Assembly (NCBI GenBank): GCA_951230915.1
Contig: OX579634.1
Location: 682,001 to 746,000 of the forward strand
DNA from: Antitrichia curtipendula
Taxonomy: Eukaryota > Streptophyta > Bryopsida > Hypnales > Leucodontaceae
Length of the DNA: 64,000 nucleotides
Direction: 5' to 3'
Shown here: positions 1-11,901 of the stretch, one piece after another
How positions within the stretch are numbered: the stretch's first letter is position 1
How the letters are laid out: each line of letters begins with the position of its first letter
The notes under the pieces: generated by a model
What the model saw: only the letters and a program-made list of their open reading frames with translations
What the model was told of the DNA's origin: nothing
Databases searched by the model: none
Made by a program: the position numbers and the translations under genes

Positions 1-103
1 TTTATATGATTTTCAATTACATATGTGTGTTTATAATGATGATAAAGTAGGTTTCAAGGTGACTCCAACGCAATTTGAAATTTGAAATTCCATTCATTTT
101 TTA

Positions 104-111
104 GCACACAG
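104..111. repeat. Left 8-bp target-site duplication of the hAT element
   Basis: GCACACAG, identical to 6108-6115 and directly outside the left terminal repeat. Confidence 0.85.
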
Positions 112-639
112 TAGGGTGTTTTTTTTAGGCGATTTATCGGCTATTTGCACCAAATTGAAGGGACCTGCACCACGCCCTTAGAACAAATATTAAAATATTG
201 TCAGGGAAATCGCCCACCGTTGGTGTTGATTTAGAGGCTTGGCGCCGGTAGTGCTGTAGACAAACGTAGGGTTTGGGGGTAAGTCGCTAGCTCGAAATTT
301 AGGGTAGCGTCAGTTTTTTGCCCGTTGGAGCCTCCTTCACTCCAACCTAGGTTTTGGAGCGCTCCTGTGGCGCCACTTTCTTCTCCACATTGACTGCGTT
401 GTCGCCCACTTCGTGTTGCAATGGATTATTGGGGCGCCACTACGTACCTAGGTCATGAACATTGACAGCCACTTTGCCCACATTCACAATACGCATTGCT
501 CAATTTATCGCCATATTGATTTCCACTTCGTGCATGATGCTGCTATTTTATTTTTGGGAGGCCAGGATTATGGTTCTATTTAGTGTAGTGGTTTGCAAGG
601 ATTTCAACAGTTGTGCACGGCTTCAACTCCAAGAAGGGT

Positions 640-1541
640 GAGGAGCTTTCAAATTTTGGTCAGTCGAGGGTGAGGATTCAAGATCGATGCAGGTCTCTTC
701 TTCTATTCTTCATTTCTTGTCGATCGAGGGTTGTCGATTGAGGATTGTTGTAGGTCGAAGAGTGAGGGTTGCTGTACATTGAAGCTCAGGGTTGAGGGTC
801 TTCGGAGAGATTGTCGTAGGTTGAACCTGTGGGTTGCTAACTTGCTGTAGGTCGAAGTTGTGTGTTGAAGCTGAGTTGCTGTAGGTCGAAGCTATGGGTT
901 CAAGGTCTTTGCAGAGATTGTTGTAGGTCGAGGCTAACTCGAGATTACTGAATGCTCTTCGGGGAGATTGTTGGAGCTCGATTGAGGATTGAAGGTCGTC
1001 GAGTCTGAGGGTTCACAGTTGAAGACTACTACCTACAGCACATACATTTTGATCGAAATCTCACAAAGTTGCAGCAGAGATTCAATGCTTGCATGTTCAT
1101 CAGCACCTTCCCAACCTTACATCGAATCCCAAACCAAACCCTAATATCTTGACCTCGTTTGTGACTTTGTCTTCCGCCTGTTTGGAGTGCTGAAAACTTC
1201 CGATGTGCAACGATTTCAGTGGCAAGACTCTGTTGCAACAATTTCCTAAGGCGGAATGATGAGGTCTGTGGCTACAACCGAGGGCTGAGAAGAAAGCAAC
1301 GGGCTGAGGATTCATGATTGACTGTAGCTGGAGGTCGAGACTGAGTCACTGACGATTGAAGTCGGGGTTGAGGATTGCGGATTTTGTGCTTTCAAATTCC
1401 GTTTTGGGGGAGTAGCTGGGGGCTGAGAAGAAAGCAACGGGCTGAGGATTGACCCTAGCTGGAGGTCGAGAGTGAGCCACTAACGATTGAGGTCGGGGCT
1501 GAGGGTTGTAAATTTCTATGCTTTCAAATTTCGGTTTGGGG
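640..1541 (+). repeat. Degenerate GTAGGTCGA-rich leader with a 138-bp tandem duplication
   Basis: The 5' leader of the hAT element is built from degenerate copies of words such as GTAGGTCGAAG and GAGGATTG, spaced irregularly from about 640 to 1020. A clearer pair follows: GGCTGAGAAGAAAGCAACGG begins at 1283 and again at 1421 (offset 138). Both copies continue through similar sequence to CTTTCAAATTYCGKTTTGGG. No convincing long reading frame crosses it. It is probably untranslated leader or promoter of the transposase. Confidence 0.7.
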
Positions 1542-3416
1542 ATTGTACTTTCAAATTTTGTTTGGAGGGATCTGTTCTCTGTGCATTTCAATTTCAATGG
1601 CAGACCCTTCTGGACCTGCTGATATTGACATTGCCAGTGCTGCAACTGCAAAGGCCAATCGTGAACTACTGCGAGCAGAGAGGCGAAAGCAAAAACTTGA
1701 GAGATTGAAGAAAGAGGCGAAGGCAGCTGAGAGGAAGGCGTCTGCAAAGAAGAGGGCCGTTGAAATAGAGGCACGAAAGAGAGCCCAAAATGCCAAGACA
1801 ATGAGAAGTTATTTCACCTCCAGTCGAAACTCCGAAAATCGTGCTGTACTACAGTGCACAACGACGGTGGTGCATGGTGAACTTGGAGGCTCTTCAATTG
1901 TTGCAGCTGCGATTAGTGAGGCGAGGGGGTCTCCATTACTGGACACCGAAATTTTATTGTCGTGCCCCGACGTCGTCCCTGTTTCGGATGATGAAGCGGC
2001 TCTGGAGTGTGAGTCTGATGATGACCTTCAACCTTGCCAGGGAGCTGCCATCCTCAGTGAACCAGATATTACCGGAGATGAGATGGTGGATTCTGAGAAT
2101 GATTTTATGGACCCACCTTGCTCACGAAAAAAACGGAAGGCTATGCAACAAAAGCCAAACGGTGGTGCAAAAGGCGGATTGGTATCCACTAGCAGAAAGA
2201 AATATGACCTCTACCGCAAATTTCAGAGCGAGTGGGCAGCAAAGGAGCCATGGAGTGAGGCCGTTCTTGCAGAAGACGGTATCATGCATATGGTGCAGTG
2301 CAAGCCCTGCACAACTGTGCAAGGAAAACCCATCCAAATGGCTCCAAAATGGGACACAATTTCCAAGCACGCCACCCGGGAGATTCACAAGAAGTGTGTG
2401 GTGCTGTATGCAGCTCGTGGACCTGCGACTGTTATTGAACAGATTCAAGGCTGCACCACCTTGGAGTCTCGGAAGAAACGAGTCCAATTTGCTACACTAT
2501 TCCAACTGCTGTCAAGTGGAAGGCCAATGACAGAATTGGAGGCCAAGTTTGAATTGTATCAATTTATCAATGTTCCTGACATGCCTCTTAGACATTGGAC
2601 TGATGGTTCTGGTTGGATCATGGCTGAACATATTTATGATTTTGTGAAGAAAAAAATTTTGAGTTTAGTATCCACTGCTGCATACATTGTTGTGACTGCA
2701 GATGAGACCAGTGCCTGTGACAACACCAGTTGGATTGCCATTCATGGCTATGTGGTGGTCAATTGGTGTCGAATTCCTTTGTTGCTCACCATTCAAAAGG
2801 TGGCCAGTGATGGTTCTGGTGCTAATAAATTAACTACGTTGATTATGGATGCTTTGAGTGTTGGGGGAGGAGTTACAGATGTGGAGATCTCTGAAAGACT
2901 ACTTTCCTTTGGTGCCGATGGGGTCAGCACCTTCCAAGGGCTGAAAAATGGAGTGACAACCCAAATCAAAGACAAATATGCTCCTTTCTGCATCGGTGTT
3001 CACTGCTGCGCCCATTGGCTGAACTTGGCAGCGCAATCCCTCTCCACTTTGCCAGTGATGCATGCTGTGGATGAAGTGTTGAGGACGACACATGCCTATT
3101 TTGCCCATTCTCCAAAGAAGGCCGCAGAGTTCAAAGTATTGTCACAGCAGTTGTCTTCCAAGGGGCTGAAGTTACTAAAGAATGTTAGAACTCGTTGGAT
3201 GAGCTGCCTTGGTCCACTTTGAAGACTGTTGGCTGAATACAAGGGTGTCCTGGCAATGATGCAAGTTGACAAAAGTGACAAAAAGTGGGGACAAAAAGCT
3301 CGGGTGAGGTGAATCTTTCCTTTTTTGAAATGTTGTAGTATTTGTTTTAGAATTCTTTTGATTGTTATACAATTTGTGTTGGAATTCTTTTGATTGCCTT
3401 AGGATTTATTTTATGT

Positions 3417-3575
3417 AGTATTAAGTTTCTGATTTCTGTTTCAGGTATTAAGTTTCTGATTTTTGCCTTAAGTTTTTGATTTCTATCTAGTATTAAGTTT
3501 TTTGTTTTTGTTTCAAGTATTAAGTTTCAATTTCTGTTTGTGTAGTACTAAGTTTCTGATTTCAATTTCTTTGGA
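3417..3575 (+). repeat. About 29-bp tandem repeat in transposase intron 1
   Basis: The phrase GTATTAAGTTTCTGATTT recurs about five or six times with drift (TTAAGTTTTTGATTT, ACTAAGTTTCTGATTT). It makes a T-rich, minisatellite-like intron between exons 1 and 2 of the hAT transposase. Confidence 0.7.
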
Positions 3576-4349
3576 GATCTTATGGAGATGTTCTCATATT
3601 CATTTGCAAATTTGCATTGGCATTGTGCAGGCAAATCTGGCTCTCCTATTGGACTCGTATGTGCTACTTGGTATGTTGGCCATGCAACCTATGCTGGAGG
3701 CAGTGGATACACTCATCCAATGGGCTCAAAAAAGAGACGCATTCATTTGCGACTTTGTAGGAGCATTGGTCACCTGCCAGAGTAGTCTCTTCACATTCTA
3801 TTTAAATGCAGACACAGCATTTCGTAGGGACGAGTTCCATGCCTACAACCAAGTTCTTCAATGCTCTCATGAGCAAATTTTGATGAAATGGGATGCCAAT
3901 TTAAATTTGCCTTGTGAAACATTGATGTTTGTAGTGGGTGGTGAGACCTTGTATGCCATGCATGATGGAGCTATGGTGCAGCGAGAGGGGTATGCTTCCA
4001 TTATCTCATCTGTGCAAAATGACTGTAAAGGTTAGTCATCCTAAACCCTTTTTAAAATTTGGTTTAGGATCTTGCCACTTATTGAGCTTCAGTAGGGACT
4101 CCAAATTTATGTAACTGCAGCATTCATATAAAACTCTAAAACTTAAAGAGAAAGCTCCATTGAATGTCCATACAATTCTCTTCTGCACTTCCTATGGAAT
4201 TCTAATGTATTTAATTGAAGCCACTAAGGTAATCAAAACTGAAGCTCACATAAGTGTAGCTTGTTAATCACTAACTTCATCATAGAAAACTTTTGAACAA
4301 ACAAAAGTAAGGCACCTATTTTGTGGAAAAAAATTCAGAAATGTGAATC

Positions 4350-4730
4350 AAGCTTGCTAATTAGTCATTTGCTCATATTGGAAAACCTAGGACTTAGTCA
4401 TTGTTTTAGCATGGTAATGAGACATTTAATCAATCAAAACAGTAGCTTGCTAATTAGTCATTGGATTCATGAAAACATTAGCTTACTAATTAGTCATTTG
4501 ATTAATCAAAAGTGGAAATAGTAGCTTGCTAGCTAATTAGTCATTGGATTCATGAAAACATTCGGTTGCTAATTAGTGATTTGATTAATCAGAAGTGAAA
4601 ACAGTAGCTTGCTAACTAGTCATCTGCTTGTAATTGGAAATTTGTTATTTAGTCATTTGTTACAGCTTTATCATTAGTCATTTGATTCATCAAACCAGTA
4701 GCTTGTTAATTAGTCATTGATTGATCATTT
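4350..4730 (+). repeat. GCTAATTAGTCATTTGATT minisatellite in transposase intron 2
   Basis: The core CTAATTAGTCATTKGATT recurs about eight or nine times, alternating with ATTAATCAAAAGTG and ATTCATGAAAACA spacers, in an irregular array of roughly 45-55 bp units. It accounts for much of the 0.9 kb intron between exons 2 and 3. Confidence 0.75.
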
Positions 4731-6107
4731 TCTAATTAAAAACTCGTGTACCAAATGAGTAACTCCTAATAAGTATAGCTTATTAATCACTAAATTGTGG
4801 CCAGCTAATAGTAAACTGTTGTTTGTAACTTATTAAGTAGCCAAGAAAAGATTTGCTAATTGTAGCAGCTAATGGGAAACTTTTCATTTATAATTTCTGA
4901 ACTTTATATTATTAATTGAATGTGGAGTTTTCTATGTACAGAAGCTGCACAAAAACTTATGGAAGAGCTGAAGTCCAGATTTCCTGATCATGGATTGATG
5001 GATGCTTTGGGAGTCATCTACCCCCAGTATTAGCTACAAGGTGATTGTAGTACAAGCTTCCGCAAGCACTTGGACATCATCAAGGATTTCTATGGGGAAC
5101 CAAGGTGGATTGGTGAAGGTGACAAAAAAAGGTGTGTTCCTGCTGTCTTGGACAAGTTTCGCCTTGAGTCCGAGCAACCCTTGTTTAAGATAGCTATGAT
5201 GGCCAATGCTTCTATGGCCATGGAGTTGCCCCCACTGAATGCCCCCTCACATCTATTGGGGAATCCGTTGACAAAGCTATGGAGGACCTTTGATGCAAAC
5301 ACTGCACTAGGGAAGAACTTTGGGGAGTATATAAAGCTTGCTAAAATTGCAATGATCCACGTCTTGGGTAGTGTGGAAGATGAGAGGACCTTCTCTGCCT
5401 TGTCTTTTTTGAAAGATAGATTGCGCAATAGACTTGATCACCACCTTGGCTTAGTTGTAGGCATGCACACTCAGACTGTCTACAACTTGCAAAATTTTCC
5501 GTATGACGATTGCTTCAAGCAATGGGTACTTGCTTCTGAGCGGCACCGCTATGGACTCCTAGCTTGAAAACTGCCACTAGAACAAGGAAGTAGTACATTG
5601 GTAAAAGTCTCAGACAGCTTCTTCTGTTGAACCTTCACTTTGTTGTGAACAATCACTTTATTTTTCTAGTTATATTTTTTCACTTGCACTAGCTTAGGCA
5701 TTTTTATACTTCTATAAGAATGATTTTGCAGTTTTATTATGGAAATTTGGCTTTAACTTTAACATTTTGTTGGTGCTAACTATTTGTTTCTTTTGCCCTT
5801 TGAATTAAATTGCCAAAATTCCTCCAAATTATATAAAAATATAGATAGTGAAGACTAAATGAATTCTAGAGTGACTTTAAGAAAGCCTAATTTTCAACAT
5901 GCTTGACTCTTGGGTTGCCAGTACGTTCGACAACCAAAATCTAAAAATTGCCAAATGCAATTAATTTGAAAAAAAAAAAAATCTTCTATCGCCAGTGCCA
6001 GCATGCTTTAAATAACAACTTGTATGACAAAAAAAGCCACATCATCTATCTGTTATATGACTTTGGCACAAAAGCCCCACCACGCCCTAAACCAAAAAAA
6101 ACACCTG

Positions 6108-6115
6108 GCACACAG
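6108..6115. repeat. Right 8-bp target-site duplication of the hAT element
   Basis: GCACACAG, identical to 104-111 and directly outside the right terminal repeat. Confidence 0.85.
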
Positions 6116-6179
6116 GGGCCTCCCAAAGTTCTCCTAATCTTAGCAGGATCCCCAAATTCGTAAATGAACTGTAGCCCAC

Positions 6180-7560
6180 TGTAGCCCACGTACAGTGTAC
6201 AGGTGACGTTGACACCCTCACGAGCTCAAAGTTTGAGTGAAATCTTCTCACAGGGGCCCGAGCTCGGTGAAAGAGTTGTCGAGTATATCTTCGGGCTGCT
6301 GCATTGATCTCCCGAAACTCACGATAATCTCAAAACTTCACGGGCAAGAGTACGTTGTCGAGTACAAATAGCTGATTAATTGTATACTTGAAGGAAGTCG
6401 GATCGAGATTGATGGCGTGAAGAGAAACACTGGCTCCAATCCAGGTGAAAGAAGGTTTGAGCCGTTACTAAATCATGTTTTAATCATAAAGCATTTATTA
6501 GCTTTTTTCAGTTCTCAGTTTTGTTTTCCTCAGCCAGAATATCATGCGCAACTCTCATGTTGCCAGAACTATCCTTACTTTTCGAACTGAAACGTACAGA
6601 GCAGTGTGGATCGCGGCCTGGGCCCTTCCAGGGCTTCCTCACTTTCTACCTCCGTGAGCTTGTCCGACGCGCCTGGGAGGTTGCTTGGTGTGTAGTGGTT
6701 GGCGCCCCTCATGCGCTGTGCCCTGCTTCGGTGCTTTCGGTCGGTCGGTGGTCGTGTCTGTCTGTTTGGGGGATTGGGTTGGCCGGGTTGGTAGTGTGTT
6801 TTCCCTCCCGATCGCACCAGGCCACTTCTGGCTGGTTAGTATGTATTCTTACTCCTTGCAATGAAATTCCGTTTCATTTATGTCGAAAACACAGAAACAA
6901 CAAGCGGTATCGACCATTGAAGGTCACGCATGAGTTCAGATGCAACAGTGGACTCGCTCAACGATATAATTTCTTCAGTGCAAGTTCTGCAGCCTCGGTA
7001 GCGAAGAAAAAGTCCAACCCCAAGCTGGCCATGGGGAAGTTCAATTCTATTACGCCTTGAATTGTCCTCTTTACTCTAACTGTTTGGGGTCCCGAAAACA
7101 TGACTGACATGACATGGTTTGAATTGAATGTGTGACTTGGCCAATCAACTCTCTTACAGTCAATGAATGTTTGACTAGTTACAAGAGATCGATACCAGAA
7201 ATATTGGACTGTCAGAGAAGGTCATAACTTATTAACAAGTGCAGTTGGGTATATATAGTACGTCCCTCGTTGGGGCCTATCTTATCATTCTTATGTAAAG
7301 AGGAAAAGGTCTATTATTTTTCTGCACTGGATTGTAACCTACAAGCCTATCCGTAAGAGGACCGTAACCGCGTAACCGCGTAACGTACCATGGTCCGGAA
7401 TTCACTGTCTGTGCGGTTAAGCTCCGGACACACCCTGCCGGCCGGCCTTAGTTCTGCCTCAGTCCCAGCTAACGTACAGTTAGCCGCCCCCATTGACTTC
7501 GGTCCGTCCTCTCCATGAAACCAAGCAAAGCAAAGGACCTGTTTTGACCTGCGGGGTGGG
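6180..7560. other. GC-richer stretch without an assignable gene
   Basis: Base composition rises just beyond the hAT element, and a long frame is open on the plus strand at 6521-7060. That frame opens on TTG rather than ATG, has low-complexity, shadow-like composition, and matches no family I recognise. A TATATATAG motif at about 7251 and possible splice-like sites (TCCAG/GTGAAAG near 6443, TTTTCCTCAG near 6533) allow an untranslated or degraded gene. A TATA-bearing LTR remnant is another possibility. I do not call a CDS. Confidence 0.3.
7362..7384. repeat. Short 9-bp tandem repeat (CGTAACCG type)
   Basis: CCGTAACCG CGTAACCG CGTAACG gives nearly three copies of a 8-9 bp unit. Confidence 0.6.
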
Positions 7561-9733
7561 GTGGAAAATGAATGATGGCAGCATCTAGAACGTTCTACTT
7601 TGATTGGAATCTCTTCAACTAGAAGTCATTCTCGATAACTTAGTACGGTGCTCCTCATGTCCTGAAGCTATGGCGGTCGAGTTTGAAGGAGTTGACGTTC
7701 AAATGAATCATTAGGTCAGTACAAGTACTTCAGTGGTGATGTAGCCCGAGGTGCCCCAAAATGCACGTGATGGGAAAGGTCACGTCAACTGCTCAAGGAT
7801 GTTGAGGTCAAAACGTGGTCCATAGATGACTGAGGAGTCGGGACGCAACATACGTAGTCCTGCTCTAAATGCGCCCATCTTCTTCAAACCGCTGCTGTAA
7901 TTAGCTCTGGAATGGATTTGAGGTGGTCCTTGAATCAACCACTTTAGACATTGAGTGCATCGAGGAAAAAGTATTATTTACTGCGAGAACCGATCATTCT
8001 CCTTGATTTTTTCACATCTCTTTACAAGTTGGAAGTGGACAGGTTTTGGAATACCTATAATCTCAAATAGGTGCGTAAGACAGAAATCTTTGAAAATTCA
8101 TAACTAAATAATTCCAAGAAGGTCCCAAAAATATGAAACGACTTGCGTTAGATGCCAAGTCCATTATTCTTCCTACGAAAATTTACTGAAATTTGTTTTG
8201 AGTACTTTAGCTTCTCCAAAAAAGGCAATCAACTCTTAAATGATCGCTTTTAAGAGCAGACTACCTTACCGGGTTCCTTTTGTTTCCCGCAACGGGATTC
8301 CCCAACATTGAAATTTCTGAAGCCATTGTTGAAACTTTGCGGCATAGCCACTCATGTCCACCCACACATTGATACAATCATTTTGATTAGATTATGACTC
8401 AATCCCTTCCCAGACATTCAGGGAGGGATTATACCTTGTTGAAGGGGGGGGAGTTGTATGGCCAGTTAATAATGTTCTGAAAACCCGTTTTAGGAAGTGG
8501 GGCAAGCAAGGTGAATTTTGTGTTTTGTAAAAAAAAAGCCCCCTATTTTGTACCTTGTTAGTTTTATATTCTTTTTTGTGTCCTAGAGAAGTTGGAGCCT
8601 TTGATTGCAAATATGAATTCAAAACTTGCAAATTATATCATGTGTGTCAAGTAAAAAAATTATAGTGTTTTTCTCCAAAGATAAATTCAATTTCCATGGT
8701 TCACTTCATGGGATGGATTTAGCATCTTGTATCGGTGACTTTTTTAAATGCACCTACTGGTTCAGAAATCAGATCATTTTGCCAAAGTACCTTGGTGGTA
8801 GATTTTGTCCTTTTTAGGGTCAATCCTTAGAAGTGTCATATACAAATTAGTAGGAGTGTAGATGGTTCAGTTTTGTTGTTTGCACACTCAAGGATTGTTT
8901 ACACTTTGTAAAAAGAAGCAAGTCTAATAGATTTTTTAATATTTTACCAATACAACTTTTTATCTTTTAGGAAGAGTGAATAAAAGCAAGTGAGATTGGC
9001 TTGAAATTTGCTAGAAAATAGGAGCTTCACAGTAAACTGTATACAATAACAATCCAAAGCAGTGAGATCACTACTGTTTTATCAGTATGTTGAATTTGAA
9101 ATAACATAAAATAATTTTGAAATTCAAAAATGAGGTTGACCATTAAGTCTCTTCTATGTAAATGGTTGGTTCTTTAGGAGTTGTTGAAAAATGTCATTAA
9201 TTAAATTCTATAGCAAAAAGTAATGAAAAATCATTTCAAATTTTAATATATTATTTTTATCTGGACAAAGCTAAAAATTGTAAGTTTTGTAATGGTCCTC
9301 CAATTATTTTTGTTTCATTAGGAGTCTAGTGAAACCATTTAAATTTGCCATTGTTTCCTTACTCAATCACAATGCAATCATTGGTAATACAAATTAAATC
9401 AAATTTCTATTCCATATATAATATTATCATTTACCTTTAAAGTCACTAGCCAATGTAAGCAAGAAAGGTCATCCATGTGCACCAAAAAAAGGATGAGCAA
9501 GGGTGAGTGGAAGCAAAATTAATGACTTTATTTCTACATTAGCTTACAAAGTGTAAACTAGCATTCAATCTAGATGAGGTGCACACCATGTGCAATCATA
9601 ATGTAAAATGAAGCACTTGTATTTTGACTTTTATACGTGGATAATATATTTCAATAAAAAGTTAGATTTCCATATGTAAACAGCATCACTACTCTTATCA
9701 AGATTGATTGTTTTCTTAATCACATGCACCTAA
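7561..9733. other. Intergenic, no gene seen
   Basis: AT-rich sequence becoming more so towards 9.7 kb, with no credible ORF or splice pattern. The stretch around 8395-8480 (AGGGAGGGATTATACCTTG) has a weak relative at about 30090-30160 (AGGGAAGGATTATACCTCC followed by a similar AACAATGTTATGAA tail), so part of it may be a dispersed repeat. Confidence 0.5.
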
Positions 9734-9737
9734 TTAA

Positions 9738-10476
9738 TCCCTAAAGTCTCATTGTCCCCTTGAGGGACAAAATGGATTTTGGGCAGGCTCCTATTGCGTC
9801 ATTATTTGTCATGGTATTTTGAAATTTTTATGGAGATAGAAAAACACATTAGCTTTCTGAAAATATAATTTTTAATTCAATAAAAGCTTGGGAGCAAAAG
9901 TTATGGCACAAAAAGCTCTTTTTTTAGTTTGGCGGGCAAAAAAACCCTTCAAAATCCCTTAAAGTAAAAGATTTTTTTTGTGTATATTATATTTTTATGT
10001 ACATGGGAAGCTTTGGTTTATTCCATTTGGAATTCTTATGTGAAAGTTACGGACAATCTTGTTTTTCGGGCAATCATATTAATGGTTTATTTTTTCCTTC
10101 AGATTTGAACCTACTTCTATTTAGTAGTTTTTTAATGAGTGAAAACTAAGTGTATTTTTTCTTTTAAATTCCTAGACTCTCAACTCAATTCTTAATTATG
10201 TAAAATCAGAAATTCAGAATCAGTAGAGAAAAGTCAAAAAATGTAGTTGAGCAAAGTGACCCTCCCCCCCTTGTTTCCTTCACTTTAGGTACAAATATAT
10301 CTTACAATCTACAGAGTCAAAGTTTGTGAAATTTCTTCCACATATTTTTTTACTAGTCTAGTGCAAGATCCTATAGTTAGATATTGAAAAAAAACTTAGT
10401 ATTTTTTTTTCACTTACTATAGAAATGGTAGTTTTGAGTGATTTTTGATGGAAAAAAGGCCTTGGAAATTTAGGGG
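9738..10476 (+). mobile_element. TTAA-flanked piggyBac-like MITE, family A
   Basis: The element lies between TTAA at 9734-9737 and TTAA at 10477-10480. It begins TCCCTAAAGTCTC and ends AAATTTAGGGG, giving inverted CCCTAA-type ends. Its interior matches the elements at 44970 and 47367 over long stretches (ACAAAATGGATTTTGGG, AAAAACACATTAGCTTTC, AAAGTTATGGCACAAAAAG). TTAA target duplication with CCCTA ends is characteristic of piggyBac elements. No transposase is encoded. Confidence 0.75.
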
Positions 10477-10480
10477 TTAA

Positions 10481-11570
10481 AATCATCTAAATAAACATTT
10501 GTGCATGCTTCCTATTATTAAATTGTCTATGTTTTTAATAGATCTTTTGAAGAGTAGAAAACTAATTCAAAATTCCCTTAGCTTGCAATTTTTTATAGGC
10601 AACATTTCAAGGAATTGCAAATTCTCAAAGTGCTTAAAAAGAGATATACTCAAAATTGTCTCATCTAATTTACATTATTGCCTAAAATATAAATCCTTCA
10701 AATACTTGGCTGCATTGACTTGCCTTGGCTTGGAAAATTGAAAATAAAACTCTACTTGTACCAATGCAATTACTACATGTTTTGAGCTCATTGTCATTGT
10801 GATAAACTGTCACAACGAACTCAAAAAAATAAAATTAAAATAAAATTGATTTAATCACCCTGATAAGCTCAAATTTAAAAAAATTAAATTAAATTAAATC
10901 TTTTTGTACCCCGCCGGTGACCTCAAGAATTTTTTTTAATTAAATTTTATTTTATTTGTAACCCCCATCCCACCCCTTTGTAATTTTCAGGTAGGGGTGG
11001 GGATGGCATGTGATATCTCTTACCCATATTTGTATCCATATCTTGTACCCGTATTGTATCCACATCTGTACTTTATTTGTGTCCGTATTGTATTCAAAGT
11101 TGTTTTTCAAGATCAACAGCATAGCAAGGGATAGGATTTTTTTGAAAAAAAAATCAACGGCTCTCAATTTTTTAATTTTTTTTTGACACAAATAAAGGAA
11201 TCCTTTACTGCAAGAAGAAAAAAACAGGAGCCCAGCCGCAAGCGGCCTGGGAGGTGAGAAGCAAACGGCTCTCAATTTTTCAGGCATGGGGAGGAAATGG
11301 ACATGACGCATCTTTTGATTACATTGGACCCTGTCCTCATTCATGTCAATTCTGATTGGCAATCATTTGAAGAAATGCACAGATTCTAAGACTGTGTACT
11401 AGCAACACGTGTCAAAAGCAGTCAGTACACTTAAACCTTCTGTTCACAATGCCGCATGATATCAAGTTAAGTTAACTTAATTATAATTAAGTTATTACAA
11501 ATGCACCTGGAGTCCTGGACATTCATTTGCCGATCAGTGTTGTCGGCTGCATGCCAAGCTGGAGGGTGAA
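10481..11570. other. AT-rich spacer, no gene seen
   Basis: Long A/T homopolymers, including repeated AAATTAAATT and poly-T runs near 10860-10960. Short ORFs here have no start, domain or composition that would support a gene. Confidence 0.5.
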
Positions 11571-11577
11571 TTTTCCA

Positions 11578-11770
11578 CTAGCCAATCAGACACGCCACGC
11601 TGGACACCTTCGCCGCCACTTGGGCAGCCTCCGATGACGTCATTCCCCTCGTAAAGGACCGCCACATGGGCACCACAACAGTCCACTCATATTGCCACGT
11701 GGCGAGCTTACTGCGACTGCAGGGTCCGTTGGGGCTGTCTAAGAACTTCATTATAAAATGAATGGAAAAA
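11578..11770 (+). promoter_or_regulatory. Compact plant-type promoter block with no recognised gene downstream
   Basis: In 190 bp there are, in order, a CCAAT box (GCCAATCAG, about 11580), a perfect TGACGTCA (ATGACGTCAT, about 11632), a G-box CACGTG (GCCACGTGGCG, about 11695) and a TATA-like ATTATAAAATG (about 11751). The spacing fits a real core promoter with upstream bZIP/bHLH sites. The GC content stands out from the AT-rich flanks. The presumed leader (about 11780-11900) has no long ORF and ends at a palindromic insertion (11902) whose first bases happen to make GGTAAGTA. The downstream gene may have been displaced, or may be non-coding. Confidence 0.5.
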
Positions 11771-11901
11771 GTGACTTGGGTGCTTTTCAATTTTCAATTT
11801 GCAAAACCTTTCTATTGCTGATGCCGTGAGTGCCGGAAATTAAGTCCATTTACCAACCTGCTTCAGTGGAGGATAGATAAGGAGACTTCAGAAATAAGGT
11901 A

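Larger units (their letters stand above)
1597..5567 (+). pseudogene. hAT transposase, three exons, two in-frame stop codons
   Basis: Exon 1 starts at ATG 1597 (MADPSG, with G at +4) and runs to about 3300. Exon 2 is about 3631-4030 and exon 3 about 4942-5567, joined by GT-AG introns (acceptors TTGTGCAG and TGTACAG, donor AAAG/GTTAGT). The N-terminus is a Lys/Arg/Ala-rich helix. A BED-type zinc finger, C-x2-C-x19-H-x5-H, follows at about 2300-2390. The middle resembles the hAT RNase-H-like core (ADETSACDN, FGADGVST, GVHCCAHWLNLA, TRWMS). Exon 3 ends with the hAT dimerisation block (SVEDERTFSALSFLKDRLRN). TGA at 3220-3222 and TAG at 5031-5033 interrupt a frame whose homology continues beyond both (RLLAEYKG after the first, LQGDCSTSF after the second). 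They look like point nonsense changes, probably Arg or Gln to stop and Trp to stop. Family assignment is firm. Exon edges are predicted. Confidence 0.82.
112..6107 (+). mobile_element. Complete hAT-superfamily DNA transposon, transposase inactivated
   Basis: The element is bounded by an exact 8-bp direct repeat, GCACACAG, at 104-111 and 6108-6115, the target-duplication length typical of hAT elements. The left end reads TAGGGTGTTTTTTTTAGG and the reverse complement of the right end reads CAGGTGTTTTTTTTGG, so the inverted ends share GGTGTTTTTTTT with one indel, and have the T/CAGGG-type start common in this superfamily. A subterminal motif, CACCACGCCC, occurs near both ends (about 170 and 6079) in direct orientation. 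Inside are a repeat-rich leader (640-1541), a three-exon hAT transposase frame (1597-5567) and an AT-rich tail. The total of 5,996 bp is a plausible size for an autonomous element. Two in-frame stops suggest that this copy no longer makes its own full-length transposase. Confidence 0.88.

Noticed and set aside
1841..2530. Frame of 229 codons overlapping the hAT transposase
   Set aside because: It is an out-of-frame shadow of the transposase exon, which carries the family motifs.
6521..7060. Long plus-strand frame of 179 codons
   Set aside because: It opens at TTG rather than ATG, has shadow-like composition and no domain. Reported only as an unassigned GC-rich stretch.
7240..7400. Possible LTR with TATA box
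   Set aside because: No matching second LTR, TG...CA border, primer-binding site or reverse transcriptase was found.
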